From: Cylicocyclus nassatus
Taxonomy: Eukaryota > Nematoda > Chromadorea > Rhabditida > Strongylidae
Reading direction: 5' to 3'
DNA length: 64,000 bases
Assembly: GCA_958299035.1 (NCBI GenBank)
Contig: CATQJL010000112.1
Coordinates: 5,192,123 to 5,256,122, forward strand
A program made the translations under genes and the position numbers. Under the pieces are notes generated by a model. It saw nothing but the letters and a program-made list of their open reading frames with translations, made no database searches and was not told the origin of the DNA. Position 1 is the stretch's first letter, and each line of letters begins with the position of its first letter. Below, piece after piece: positions 1-10,349 of this stretch.

Positions 1-183
1 AGTTTGCGAGAGACTTGGTTCACGCTGTTCAGGCGTTTGCATTGCTCTCGCCTCGGCTATTCGGGCACGATTGCCTTCTAGCCGTTCTTGGCGCTGCTCC
101 GAGGTCTCAGCCTCTCGTTGATCCCTGGCCTTTTTGGCCTTGGGATCAACTCTTCCGATAGATGCACGCTTCTTCGGCGGCAT
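1..183 (-). CDS. N-terminus of Helitron-encoded protein (partial)
   Basis: An open frame of 61 codons starts at the ATG at 183-181 and is still open at base 1. The product begins MPPKKRASIGRVDPKAKK, a lysine-rich, NLS-like start, followed by a charged helical stretch in which the pattern ET(S/P)EQRxERLE..RARxAEARA is repeated. Such Glu/Arg-rich repeats built on 'ETPEQR' are common at the N-terminus of transposon-encoded helicase-like proteins in invertebrates (family knowledge, from memory). The catalytic Rep and helicase domains would lie beyond the window. The minus-strand TATA box at 572-577 points toward this ORF. Confidence 0.5.
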   Translation of the reverse strand, partial: MPPKKRASIGRVDPKAKKARDQREAETSEQRQERLEGNRARIAEARAMQTPEQREPSLSQT

Positions 184-189
184 CTTGTG

Positions 190-420
190 ATGAGAGCCTT
201 CAGGCAATAAGCTCCTCGGTACTCGAAGTAGAGCCTTCGGGCTTTTCTACTCGAGGTAGAGCCTTGCTGGCTTTTCGGTACTCGAGATGGAGCCTTTAGG
301 CTTCTCGGTAGTCGAGGTAGAGCCTGTTGGCTTCTCGGTACTCGAAGTGAAGCCTTCGGGCTTTTCTACTCGAGGTAGAGCCTGTTGGCTTCTCGGTATC
401 GAGGGAGAAAGAGCCTTCAG
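190..420. repeat. ~30-bp tandem repeats in Helitron leader
   Basis: About seven degenerate units of roughly 26-32 bp share the core TACTCGAGGTAGAGCC followed by TTGGCTTCTCGG. Short inverted pieces inside the units (for example GAGCCTTTAGGCTT) make each unit weakly self-complementary. The array lies between the Helitron ORF start and its minus-strand promoter, so it would be transcribed as 5' untranslated sequence. Confidence 0.6.
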
Positions 421-559
421 GCTTTATCGCTCGGTCCTCAGATCCTTGGTCCTTTATCAGGTCCTCAGGTCCTTGGATCTTTGGTCCTCGCTTGGTACTC
501 AGAGCTCTCGGTGGTTCAGTGGCCGCCGGCTAGCAGAGGTGAGTGACCGACAATGGCGA

Positions 560-745
560 GATCGGCCGCCTTATATACCCCTCGAAAAGGGGCGGGGCCG
601 GCTGTGATTGGTCACACCAACTCGGAAGGGGCGGATAGTTTTTGTATGGAAAGCCTATGCTTAACCACACGAATTGGACCGCCCACTTTGGACCGCCTCT
701 TGCCCCGCCCCCTTGGAGGGGTATATAAGGCGAGGCGTCGCTGCA
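560..745. promoter_or_regulatory. Head-to-head (bidirectional) promoter inside Helitron
   Basis: Two TATA boxes face away from each other: GGGTATATAAGG on the minus strand (580-569) and the same sequence on the plus strand (719-730). Between them are GC boxes (GGGGCGGGGCC at 590-600; its complement CCCCGCCCCC near 704-713) and a CCAAT box in inverted form (ATTGG at 607-611). The minus-strand box faces the Helitron ORF; the plus-strand box faces the hairpin minisatellite at 1034-1594. The same arrangement is present in the Helitron copy near 29411-29555. That conservation is seen directly; promoter activity is inferred. Confidence 0.6.
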
Positions 746-779
746 CCAGTCATTTCCGGTGGTTGCCTCGTGCCGGACG

Positions 780-1033
780 GTTGCCTCATTCGGAGGACAA
801 CCATCGGATGCCTCAATCGGAGGACATGCACCAGATGCCTCATTTGGAGGAGAACCATCGGATGCCTCACTCGGAGGACATCTACCAGATGCCTCACTTG
901 GAGGACAACCATCGGATGCCTCACTCGGAGGACATCTACCAGATGCCTCACTTGGAGGACAACCATCGGATGCCTCACTCGGCGGACAACCATCGGATGC
1001 CTCACTCGGCGGACAACCATCGGATGCCTCACT
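780..1033. repeat. 27-bp minisatellite
   Basis: About nine units of ~27 bp follow the pattern GGAGGACAnC(C/T)A(T/C)C..GATGCCTCACT. Each unit has GGAGG near one end and GCCTC at the other, so single strands can fold. The array passes without a gap into the 34-bp array that follows and seems to be an older, more diverged stage of the same sequence. Confidence 0.8.
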
Positions 1034-1594
1034 CGGAGGTACAACCACTTGGTTGTTCGCCTCCATTCGGAGGTACAACCACTCGGTTGTTCGCCTCCAT
1101 TCGGAGGTACAACCACTCGGTTGTTCGCCTCCATTCGGAGGTACAACCACTCGGTTGTTCGCCTCCATTCGGAGGTACAACCACTCGGTTGTTCGCCTCC
1201 ATTCGGAGGTACAACCACTCGGTTGTTCGCCTCCATTCGGAGGTACAACCACTCGGTTGTTCGCCTCCATTCGGAGGTACAACCACTCGGTTGTTCGCCT
1301 CCATTCGGAGGTACAACCACTCGGTTGTTCGCCTCCATTCGGAGGTACAACCACTCGGTTGTTCGCCTCCATTCGGAGGTACAACCACTCGGTTGTTCGC
1401 CTCCATTCGGAGGTACAACCACTCGGTTGTTCGCCTCCATTCGGAGGTACAACCACTCGGTTGTTCGCCTCCATTCGGAGGTACAACCACTCGGTTGTTC
1501 GCCTCCATTCGGAGGTACAACCACTCGGTTGTTCGCCTCCATTCGGAGGTACAACCACTCGGTTGTTCGCCTCCATTCGGAGGTACAACCACTG
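1034..1594. repeat. 34-bp hairpin minisatellite, 16 near-identical units
   Basis: Sixteen complete 34-bp units run from 1034 to 1577, with a partial unit to 1594. After the first unit, which differs at one base, they look identical. Each unit is itself a hairpin: GGAGG pairs with CCTCC and the inner ACAACC pairs with GGTTGT around a four-base ACTC loop. Long ORFs on both strands across this array exist only because 34-bp repetition keeps frames open, and they are not real genes. The array lies directly downstream of the plus-strand TATA box at 722-727. Confidence 0.9.
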
Positions 1595-2340
1595 GCTCAA
1601 CACCTCCGTCGAGGTGAGCCATTCGGCCACCTCAGTCGAGGCGGAACCCACGGTTCACTCGCCGAAAGCGTACGGATATATCAACACTCGGTGAAACCGG
1701 AATTTTTACAGAAAAATCAAAAATATTTGTATCTCGTTTCAGAGACATCCTGGGACCTTGCGTCAAAAACACGTATATGCTAACTTTTGATGGCCAATCC
1801 AGCGGTGCTACTCAAATATTTTTTCTTCTTCTCATTCGAAGACGCCATCATGATTTCCTCCCAATAAATTTTAAAAAACCCTAGAAAAACGGTTTTTTTT
1901 CTCAAAATACTTTTGTATGTTTACCCACATATACAGTGTGTGCATGCAAATGCAAAAATTCAACAATTTGTCTAGGTCTATCAGAACCTGAAATCCAAAA
2001 GAGTGTTTCATAAATAAAATATTTTTCAGAATAATTTAGACCTCGCCGAAAAAATGAAGTTGTGATTTTATAAAAATGACCAGTGTATTTTTAATACGTT
2101 TGAGCGTAGCATTAGCGCTCGAATTATTTTAGGGAGGATGTTTTGCAATAACCACAATCGCTTAACCCTTACCGAAATCCAGTCCTAAATAAGAGAAAAG
2201 AATATTTTGATGCAGGATTGAGGATATGAAATAAAGGTAACCTCGTTTGAATCAGCATTATCAAGTACCAATATACACCCTTCTAGTCCAAGGTTCTAAA
2301 AACAAAGTACTGGATATTCTCACAAACGGTTTACTACATT

Positions 2341-2700
2341 CGTAATCAGCATGCTCGATTCCCCCCCCCGTGAGAACTCCCAGCCCCTTAGCTCCAACTT
2401 TGCAAAAAAAATCGATAAAAACGATAAAAGTAGCGGATAATTCTAAAAACTAAAATTGTATTCGTAAACAGCATGCTCGATTAACCCCCTGTGCCAACTC
2501 CCACCCCCGTAGCTCAAACTTTGCAAAAAAATCGATAAAATCGATAAAAGTAATGCACGATTTTAAAAACTAATGTTGTACTCGTAATCAGCATGCTCGA
2601 TTACCCCCCTGTGCCAAATCCCAGCCCCGTAGCTCAAATTTTGCAAAAAATCGATAAAATCGATATCGATCGATGACGAAAAATAGCCTATGACACCCGC
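2341..2700. repeat. Three ~120-bp tandem units in Helitron 5' region
   Basis: Units start near 2341, 2461 and 2581. Each contains TCGTAATCAGCATGCTCGAT, a C-rich CCCCCTGTGCCAACTCCCAGCCCCGTAGCTC block and AAAATCGATAAAATCGATAA. One unit of this type is present in the inverted Helitron copy (21890-21960), and four related units form an array at 46400-46800. Confidence 0.85.
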
Positions 2701-2770
2701 CGGGGCCCGTAGTGTATGTGTGCCAAGTTTGGTCCGGATCGGTTCAGAAATGGAATTTTCTATTCGGAAC

Positions 2771-2835
2771 ATACGTACACACAGACATACAGACAGACAG
2801 ACATACAGACAGACAGACATACAGACAAACAGGCA
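2771..2835. repeat. ACAGACAT-type microsatellite next to the Helitron terminus
   Basis: Imperfect runs of ACAGACAG and ACATACAG lie immediately inside the TC terminus at 2854. The complementary CTGT/ATGT run occupies the matching place in the other copy (21717-21775), so it is part of the element and not a chance microsatellite. Confidence 0.8.
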
Positions 2836-2854
2836 TTCAGCTTTATATATAAGA

Positions 2855-4650
2855 TTTCAAATACTTAAAAACCGTTCTTCGTTCATAGACGTTCTAGGGA
2901 TCCGGATATTGCACAGGCATGTACTCCCCACACGAGATTCACCTGTATAGTTTGTGGTATTTTTCCATGGCTACAGTACGACCAACAAAAATTGGTCAAA
3001 AGTGCGATTATATCGCGTTTTTCGGAATTTTTGCAAACAGTTTGATTTTTCTCGAAAACTAGCGCTTGTCCAAAGCTGGAACGTCATGGTTATACTCCTA
3101 AAGGTTCATACCTACAGAACAATCCATGTGAGAGAAGCTCAGGATTGCTTTGGCAAAAATATGCCTAATTTCATTTTCTCAGTTTTCAGCCATGGAAAAA
3201 CGGCGAAGTTGTGCGTACGGGTGTCTCTTATAGTGAGTCTACGCGTGAGCAAGTTAGAGGTTCCCAGGACTTTTCTGAACGGAGATACGATTTTTCTCGT
3301 TTTTTTACTTTAATGCCCTAAGAAATTTGGCTCCAAGCTTCACGCAGATCAAACCTGGCGCGAAGTTTCGAGCTTCATTTTGTAGAGCTTGCTCTGATCT
3401 ATCGGTCGACACCCCACTTACCACTTTCGTGCTCACCCTGCTGTGATATTGCATGATGAAACAAGATACGACATTATTTTCCGGACAACTTAATACTTTT
3501 GTTCCTTAGTCGGTGCCCAATACATGTGCGGCTGCTTTAATTTATCTTATCGCTTTGTACAGTCAGTTTTGTGAATAGAATATTTACGCGTTGCTTAAGA
3601 AAATTTCCTTCATTCCTGTAAATTGTATGACGGAATTCTCACAATTTATATAGCTAATCAGGAAAGGCAAGTAAGTGTTGAAAAAACATGCGTAACCGTC
3701 GGTAGGAGATAAAAGGTCAAATTTACAAATAAGTGGTGGCAGAATCATAACGATCACGCAAAAAGTGACAATGATCGGATCACTTTCCTTCGAGCACACG
3801 ATCCTCTTGACATCGAGCACTTCTTGTCAAACATACGAAGGTGGATCATTGGCGCTTTCGACCACTTGTCGATGATAATAGCCTAACGAAGATCATTTCG
3901 GTCGCTTGAAATGCAACATTCAAGATCAGCGTTCGAAGTCGAACTTTTCCGTAGGACATGCAGATGTAACAACTGCAAGTATGTTCCGCTTATGATCACT
4001 TCTGATCACCATCAGTTAGTGTTCTAGTACCAATATCTGGCTAACCTTACACGAAAAATTCATTCCTAGCCAATGAAGTCAGGGTAGTTGGGTGTCGAGA
4101 TTGTGAACCCAGTGATTAGAAACGAATTTTTTGCATAAGACTAGTCACTTACTTGGTATTAGATGGTATGTTCGACGAACACTAGATGCAACTTATATTT
4201 TAACTCATGCCTACGGCCAGTGATCACGGGTGCGAGAACTCCTCTTTGTATGTTTTGGCTCCAGCTGCATCAACGACAGCTGATCGGCAAAACCGAACAC
4301 CTTAAAATTCTGTTGATAAGTGCTTACCCCGGTTTTGTCGCGATTTTGTCCCGAAGTGCGCTATACGCATATATGATAGTGGGAACTGGAAGTCGAGAAA
4401 TGACTGTCATTTCTTGATTGATTGATTTTTGCTAATAAGCGCTTTCCTCTTCGAAGTTTTTGCTCTCACTCCTTCTTTTACATAGTTTATAATCGCTCAA
4501 TGACATCAATCAAGAATTTCATGTAGCGTAGGCTGGTCAGCATCTACGGAGGACTGTAGCGACTTGTAGCATAGGAAAAAGGATGGCGCCTTAGATTTTT
4601 ACGAGGGGAAGGGCGGCCCGCTTTTGCTGCTGTATTCAAAGTGGCGTAGG
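2855..4650. other. No recognisable gene
   Basis: AT-rich sequence with only short chance ORFs. I see no protein family, tRNA or clear transposon ends here. ORFs of 60-120 codons (for example 2954-3313 +) have compositions typical of translated AT-rich non-coding DNA. Confidence 0.5.
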
Positions 4651-4655
4651 AGTTC

Positions 4656-4733
4656 AAACCACCGTACTGTAGGTGGCGCCTGTAGGTGTACGGTACGGTA
4701 CACCTACAGGCGCCACCTACAGTACGGTGGTTT
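4656..4733. repeat. Perfect 36-bp inverted repeat with 6-base loop
   Basis: The left arm 4656-4691 starts AAACCACCGTACTGTAGG. It is the exact reverse complement of the right arm 4698-4733; the loop is GGTACG. No flanking duplication is obvious. It could be a miniature fold-back element or a cruciform-forming site. Confidence 0.9.
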
Positions 4734-4937
4734 CTGTTGCGTTATTAGAACACGTAAGATATTAGAGCTTAATCGAACAAACGACATACATCTATTTGTG
4801 CAGTGGTAGAATGCTGATGAATACAGGCGTGGTGAAGTAGTGTCATAGTGTGGACCCCGGCCAGCTTCCCATAGGTACCTGCGTGACGCACCCGCAACGC
4901 ACGCCTTTAGTGCGTCTCCTGTCCTGGCTTCTGATGG

Positions 4938-5720
4938 CAGGGTTCATACTGAGCCGCACAAAGCGGCACAGTTCCCGCACAGCGCTCGAACTGTGCTCGA
5001 ACTGTGCCGAAACTGTGCTGCATGCGCAGTTGGAGTATCTTGACCGTTTCTGACGGTTTTTCTTTTAGGTTTCCCTCAATTCGGGCCTTATTCCTCCACC
5101 CCGCTTTTCCTTTTGTTGTGTAGCGCTTCGAACTTGAAGCGGGGTAGAAGAAAGAGCGAAGAAGCAATGAAATGGAAAAAGAATGCGGCTGAGAGGATAC
5201 ATGAAGCACAATCGCGTTCATTCTTTTACCCCGCTTCAAGTTCGAAGCGCTACACAACAATAAGGGAAGCGGGGTAAAACAAAGAACGAAAAAACAATGA
5301 AATGAAAACGAAGAGGGGCTAGGAGCCCAATAGTGGCCAACAAATTGATGGGATTTCCTGCTCTTCTGCACTATTTTTGCCCTCCTTCAAGAAAAATGCC
5401 TGCGAAAATATCGCAGTGCCTTCTGGAAACAGATGGAATACTTTTATGCAAGGATAGAGACATGAACGAGCGGAACAACACACATAGTCGGACACACAAA
5501 GCAGAACAGCGCTTTTCCTCAACCCCGCTTTGCACTCGGAGTTCCACTCATCAAAAGGAAAAGCGGGGTGGAGGAATAAGGCCCGAAATGAGAGAAACCT
5601 AAAAGAAAAACCGTCAGAAACGGTTAAAATACTCCAACTGCGCATGCAGCACAGTTCCGGCACAGTTCGAGCACAGTTCGAGCGCTGTGCGGGAACTGTG
5701 CCGCCTCAGTATGAACCCTG
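4938..5720. mobile_element. Fold-back (hAT-like) element
   Basis: The terminal inverted repeat begins CAGGGTTCATACTGAG and the arms pair over roughly 185 bp (4938-5125 with 5535-5720). Flanks are CTGATGG on the left and CCGATGG on the right, an imperfect 7-base duplication. The CAGGG terminus resembles hAT elements. A second inverted pair lies inside: the segment around GCGCTTCGAACTTGAAGCGG (5121-5145) is mirrored near 5226-5250. No transposase is encoded. Confidence 0.65.
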
Positions 5721-5729
5721 CCGATGGAA

Positions 5730-6640
5730 ATCCTCCTTTCTCTCTCTCTTTTTTTTGTTTTTGGTGTACTATATTCTCTCTATTTCAGGTATAAACAATT
5801 CGCGATGATCGGTGACGAGATTTCACGTGCTCTAATAGTTCTAAGAGCTTCAGTCTTGTGTAGTAGTCTTGTGTTTTCCCTTGTTCCTCTGAAAAACTGA
5901 GATTTGATTGGATATTAAGATAATATTCCTTCAAAAGCTTCTGGTATAAAATAAGAGTCCCCTTCGGTTTGATGTGTAAGGTGTAGACAGTGTCTCAAGT
6001 CAAAATTGAGCCTTCCGGGAAGCCAAAAGGCATTTGTTTACTGAAATGACCACTTTTTTTGAAATTTTTACCACTCTAGTTTCTACGTATGCGAAGAGAA
6101 ATGTTTCAAGAATGGTGTTGTTCTTTGATTTCTCTACGTATACTTATTACAACCTATCCATCAGTGCAAGTTCGGAATATGCATCCATTGACTGAATTTG
6201 AGGTACTCATGGAGGTTGCCTGCGTTTCGTTCTTGCATACGTCTCTTTCGAGATGCACCCAAAGATTTCCACTTTACATTTTTCTCCTTTGTGAGCATAA
6301 ATGTGCTCTACTGCTCATGAGTGAGGCGAGAAGCATTAAGAAGGGCGCGCGCTGCGTGCGCGCAGCGGAAATACCTATGGGAACCTGGCCGAGGTCCACA
6401 CTATACATACGTCTGGGCGATATTTATATCACAAAAGTCATGCCTATGGCATAACCTTTACGGTACCTTGAATAGAGTAACGCCGCGGTTGCGCGTAAGT
6501 GCTGACAAAGTCGGTACAAGGACTGTCACCTTCCCATGCTCGGTGATGTGGTACAACTGAATTAGTCCATTCACGCTCACGCATCAAAAATCATTGGCTT
6601 TGACGTGAATCTTGACTTTAGACAAAACATACATCTTCAT
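5730..6640. other. No recognisable gene
   Basis: No convincing coding exon or element end is visible. The ORF at 6089-6454 (+) has no recognisable domain, and I treat it as chance. Confidence 0.4.
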
Positions 6641-6645
6641 AACTA

Positions 6646-6709
6646 TTAGGTTGTAACACAATTAATGCAGGTTTGTCGCGCACCTTTTTCAAAATGCTGG
6701 TTTAAAATG
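6646..6709. mobile_element. Left end of a mariner-like MITE, running into the gap
   Basis: After a TA at 6644-6645 the sequence reads TTAGGTTGTAACACAATTAA and then GCAGG. This matches the terminus of the MITE at 52900-54852 (TTAGGTTGTAACAAAATTGA). The rest is lost in the assembly gap. Confidence 0.6.
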
Positions 6710-7209
6710 NNNNNNNNNNNNNNNNNNNNNNNNNNNNNNNNNNNNNNNNNNNNNNNNNNNNNNNNNNNNNNNNNNNNNNNNNNNNNNNNNNNNNNNNNNN
6801 NNNNNNNNNNNNNNNNNNNNNNNNNNNNNNNNNNNNNNNNNNNNNNNNNNNNNNNNNNNNNNNNNNNNNNNNNNNNNNNNNNNNNNNNNNNNNNNNNNNN
6901 NNNNNNNNNNNNNNNNNNNNNNNNNNNNNNNNNNNNNNNNNNNNNNNNNNNNNNNNNNNNNNNNNNNNNNNNNNNNNNNNNNNNNNNNNNNNNNNNNNNN
7001 NNNNNNNNNNNNNNNNNNNNNNNNNNNNNNNNNNNNNNNNNNNNNNNNNNNNNNNNNNNNNNNNNNNNNNNNNNNNNNNNNNNNNNNNNNNNNNNNNNNN
7101 NNNNNNNNNNNNNNNNNNNNNNNNNNNNNNNNNNNNNNNNNNNNNNNNNNNNNNNNNNNNNNNNNNNNNNNNNNNNNNNNNNNNNNNNNNNNNNNNNNNN
7201 NNNNNNNNN
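6710..7209. other. Assembly gap (500 N)
   Basis: Exactly 500 N, the same length as the second gap at 33883-34382. This is a conventional placeholder, so the real distance is unknown. ORFs spanning it are artefacts. Confidence 0.98.
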
Positions 7210-8378
7210 TTCGTGTGGCCTTCCGCTCCCTTTCATTGTTGTTCGGACTATACTACCACCGTTTCGAATTGTGTTGTATTCCAGGCTGCAGTATATGGAT
7301 ATCACGGATCCCCAACACTGGACAGCACAGTTGGACCACTACAGGGATGCCGCTACGAAGACGGATCATGCACAACCAAGGATGGAGCGGCCGTGATTGG
7401 ACACTGGAATCAGAGGAAAAATGTAAGTATATTTTAGTTGCCCCCATGAAGGGTGCTTTGGTAGACAAAGTTTGTTTAAGTGATAGTAAAGAATTTGCCT
7501 CTCATTCCCTTCTCTCGAATCTCATTTTCTTGATTGTTCTCACACTCTCACTCTCACTGATCAAGGCTATGCCGTCCAATTTTATCACTCTCCCTCTCGT
7601 CCAAAAAACAATCTCAGCCAACCATTTTGCAACAGGTTGGCGTTGCCACTACTAATCAATTAGCCGCTCAGCTCTTGGCTGTAGAAGATACCATGCATAA
7701 TTCTTCAAGCACATCTCTGCATCATTCGATTCTCTCATTGTGCAAATCCATGAATTCTCTGAGCATGTCCTTGGCAGCCGCTATCTCGGCTAATCCCACT
7801 GTAGCCATGCGCAATATTTTACAGCGTTCCGATATCAAAGCGAACTTCATAGGCGAAAACATTATTGGTACGCAAGCTTGCACTGTAATTCCTCCGTCGT
7901 TATATTCTTTAGTAAGATTTAACTCTTCTTGCTTCTCACGTCCCTCTGTTATAGTTAACTTACCCAATAAATCTCAATGGAAAACATTCATCGATCCCGC
8001 AACGGGAGTTTTGACCAGTAATGCAGATTCTATTCCTTGCTTCGAACATTTATTATTTGAAATCCCCTGCAACAATTCTATTCTAAAATTTTATCCATCT
8101 ACATATACCTTTGAATCTATGTCTTCCTCCGATATCACAACTCTGCAATTTTCTAGTGATTATTCACCTAATTCTGTAAAGCCAGCTTTGACCCTTTTTT
8201 CACAATTTAATTATTACTAAGTGAGTTCGTCCCCGAGCAACAATTTAGTGAGCTATGGGCATCTCTTGAGGCTAATAAAGCAACTTTAAATGGGCACTTA
8301 GATAGCTTTAACGTCCACCAGTTGCACACATCCCTGGCAGCTACCGTAGCCAACGTTCCGACATATTCTTTACTCAGT
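7210..8378 (+). pseudogene. Broken env-like glycoprotein of a retroelement
   Basis: Coding similarity runs through at least three frames: 7210-7422, about 7420-7490, and 7627-8220, with a further in-frame stretch to 8378. Seen directly: a cysteine-rich segment (GCRYEDGSCTTKDGAAVIGH, 7338-7400) and a later segment rich in Leu/Ser with SANPTVAMRNILQRSDI (7780-7836). From memory, these resemble the glycoproteins that some BEL/Pao and other invertebrate LTR elements took from chuvirus-like negative-strand viruses. Frame changes and stops near 7425, 7500-7625 and 8218 show it is dead. The N-terminal half would lie in the gap. It sits upstream of, not downstream of, the gag-pol remnant, so it probably belongs to a different element. 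Confidence 0.5.
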
Positions 8379-8404
8379 TAGGTAGTGTCATACAATTATC
8401 AACC

Positions 8405-10050
8405 ATGGATCACAATATGTTGTGCTATCATTACCCTGCAGGTCCTTTCACGCGCTCTCATGTTATACCTCTCCATTCAAACACCACTAAATTACAATAC
8501 CTGCGTAACCATAACTCAAGGAATCAAAGTATTAGGTTGGAAGCTAAGTTTTGCAACTGGTCTCATAACTTCCCTCTCACTCAACATGGCGCACTCAAAT
8601 TCTGCCAGTGCGTTGGTTATTACGTAAGCTACAAGCGCAGCTGCTGTCCTACCAAATTCTGACGTCGCAGTGAGGGTTACGGTAGGTGCATGGTATGAAG
8701 GGAAAAAATTCCAAGTTTGACGGATTTGGCTGAAACTTGGCGTAGAGGTGTTATCCGACATGCTGATCACGAAAACGATAGCGAAATTGCGTGATAACGG
8801 CTTTTTTGTAGGATTACTGTAGGTGTACGATATGGGGTTTCACTCCAAACAAGGAAAAAGGCGTTGATTCAACAAATGAATGTGATGTTCGCATTTGACA
8901 GGTCAAATAACCTTACTATGTAAAGTCTCGGCGGAATTCGAACTTCGGACTCTTTAGTCATTGACGGTCGTCCCCCATAGCTCTTGCGTACATCGACTCG
9001 TTCGACTTTATGAGGACGCCAAATCTCGATATGCCCCTAAATTTTGTTTCTTTCTTACTAGGCTAAAGGAGTCAACCTTCAGCAATAACTTGTAGACGAA
9101 TCCGGATTACTGCGCATGGTCTAGGCTACCAAAGGCTTCATTTTAGCTTGAAACCCCAAAAATTCTCAAATTTCACTAGTTTTCGAAAAACGCCTGAAAT
9201 TTTTCTATTTCGTGTTCAAAATTTAGACAATTTGTGCTCACTTGTAGCTCACATTACGTTTTACATAATGCCAAAGTTTGAGGGCGCCATGTTGAGTGAG
9301 AGTGAAGTTATGAAACAAGTTGCAAAACTTAGTTTCCAGCCTAATATTTTTGCCCCAAGCAATCCAAATAATTCGTCTGGAGTATTCCAACTAGCAGCAA
9401 CCAAAGTTTATAACTTTCCTAAAGTCTGCCATGTATCCCTTATACACCCAGTCACATCTGCGCACATAAGAATCAAAATCAGTGACATTAATGTATCGGC
9501 GTTAGTTGACATGGGGTCCACAATAATGTTAGCATCCGATGGGTTATGCGCAGCGTTGGGAATATTCCACCTTGATAAGGCTCAGACAAGAGCAGCTTTG
9601 GGTATGGCGGGAACACCCACACCAATGGCGGGCTCAAAAAGGGCTAAATTTGAGATAGGTGACGCTCATATTTACTCAATTTTGCATTTTACTAAGGGCC
9701 ATTGCGTACCCAATGTAGACTCCAACTATGAAGTAATTTTGGGGCACGATGTCCTTTCGCAATTACCACCAATGACTATTGATTATCAAAGCAAACAAGT
9801 ATCTTTTGGCAGTACGGCCATTGGGAGCGCCCTTCACAAAGAACAATGACGTTGATTTGGAATACCCAATAAGAGCTAAGGATACAGTATGCATACAACC
9901 CAATACAGAAACTTTTGTAGCATGCATGGCCCCGCCCACAAGCTTAGGAAATGATTTTGTATTGGTATCGCAAAGTGCAAAACTAAATGGCAAGGACCTC
10001 ATAGTAGCTCCATCCGCAATCGATTCTGAAACCCATATATCTTGGTGACA
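8405..10050 (+). pseudogene. Ty3/Gypsy-type gag/protease segment, split by a MITE
   Basis: The reading frame at 8405-8531 stops being element-like exactly at the MITE (8532-9344) and resumes in a compatible frame after it (9345 onward). The protease motif is ALVDMGST near 9499-9525, where the usual DTG/DSG is DMG, followed by a second conserved segment HDVLSQLPPMTID (9745-9783). The ORF shifts frame near 9845 and again near 10045. Just before the MITE, only a short peptide of uncertain gag origin remains. No zinc knuckle was found. The DMG variant may be a decayed active site. Confidence 0.65.
8532..9344. mobile_element. Mariner-like MITE inside the LTR element
   Basis: The terminus TTAGGTTGGAAGCTAAGTTT at 8532 is mirrored by AAACTTAGTTTCCAGCCTAA ending at 9344. 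A TA is present on each side (8530-8531 and 9345-9346), as expected for a TA-duplicating Tc1/mariner insertion. Removing it restores the retroelement frame. The apparent protein similarity around 9240-9340, repeated at 8516-8640 on the minus strand and at 48609-48720, is just translated terminal repeat. No transposase is encoded (813 bp). Confidence 0.85.
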
Positions 10051-10349
10051 AATCTCACAAACCAACCGGTTACTCTATATGCGGGAATGCGTTTAGCTAA
10101 CGCTTCTGAAGTTATTCAAGAGGGTCTTACTGTAAGTGAATTACATGACACGCCAATGCCCGCAATTTCTTGTGTAAGCGAATTAACTAGCGATGACCCG
10201 AGCTACCGCGTAGATCTTGACAACAGCGATCTAAGCGATGTAGAACGTGAGCAGCTGGCAAATTTGCTTATAGAATTCGTCGACGTACTTTCTAGACATC
10301 AGTATGACATAGGTAGCTGTACAGCTGGTAAGGTGCACATTTACACCAT

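Larger units (their letters stand above)
1..2854 (-). mobile_element. Helitron, 5' portion (runs off the window edge)
   Basis: Read on the minus strand, the element begins at 2854 with TCTTATATATAAAGCTGAAT, preceded by an A. That is the classic Helitron start: TC inserted after A, with a TATA-rich stretch followed by AAAGCTGAA. It continues through a CTGT/ATGT microsatellite, three ~120-bp tandem units, about 450 bases of AT-rich sequence, a hairpin minisatellite and a GC-rich promoter block to an ORF at 183-1 that leaves the window. Two other fragments of the same family lie at 21698-22811 (opposite orientation) and 29216-30058 (same orientation), which supports a mobile repeat. The 3' hairpin and CTRR end are outside the window. 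The Helitron assignment rests on the terminus and the ORF style; no Rep or helicase motif is visible here. Confidence 0.65.

Noticed and set aside
1034..1594. CRISPR-like regular array
   Set aside because: The units are contiguous, with no unique spacers, in a eukaryotic transposon. It is a minisatellite.
530..1783. Several overlapping ORFs of 200-370 codons on both strands
   Set aside because: They run through 27- and 34-bp repeat arrays whose periodicity keeps frames open; the products are simple repeats and overlap on both strands.
6646..7396. Long ORFs over the first gap
   Set aside because: They are translated from N; not sequence.
8930..9000. tRNA-like B box (GTTCGAATTCC on the minus strand)
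   Set aside because: There is no convincing A box at the right distance, and it lies inside a MITE.
9148..9344. N-terminal extension of the protease ORF, apparently conserved at 8516-8640 and 48609-48720
   Set aside because: The similarity is the terminal repeat of a MITE. The retroelement frame really resumes at 9345.
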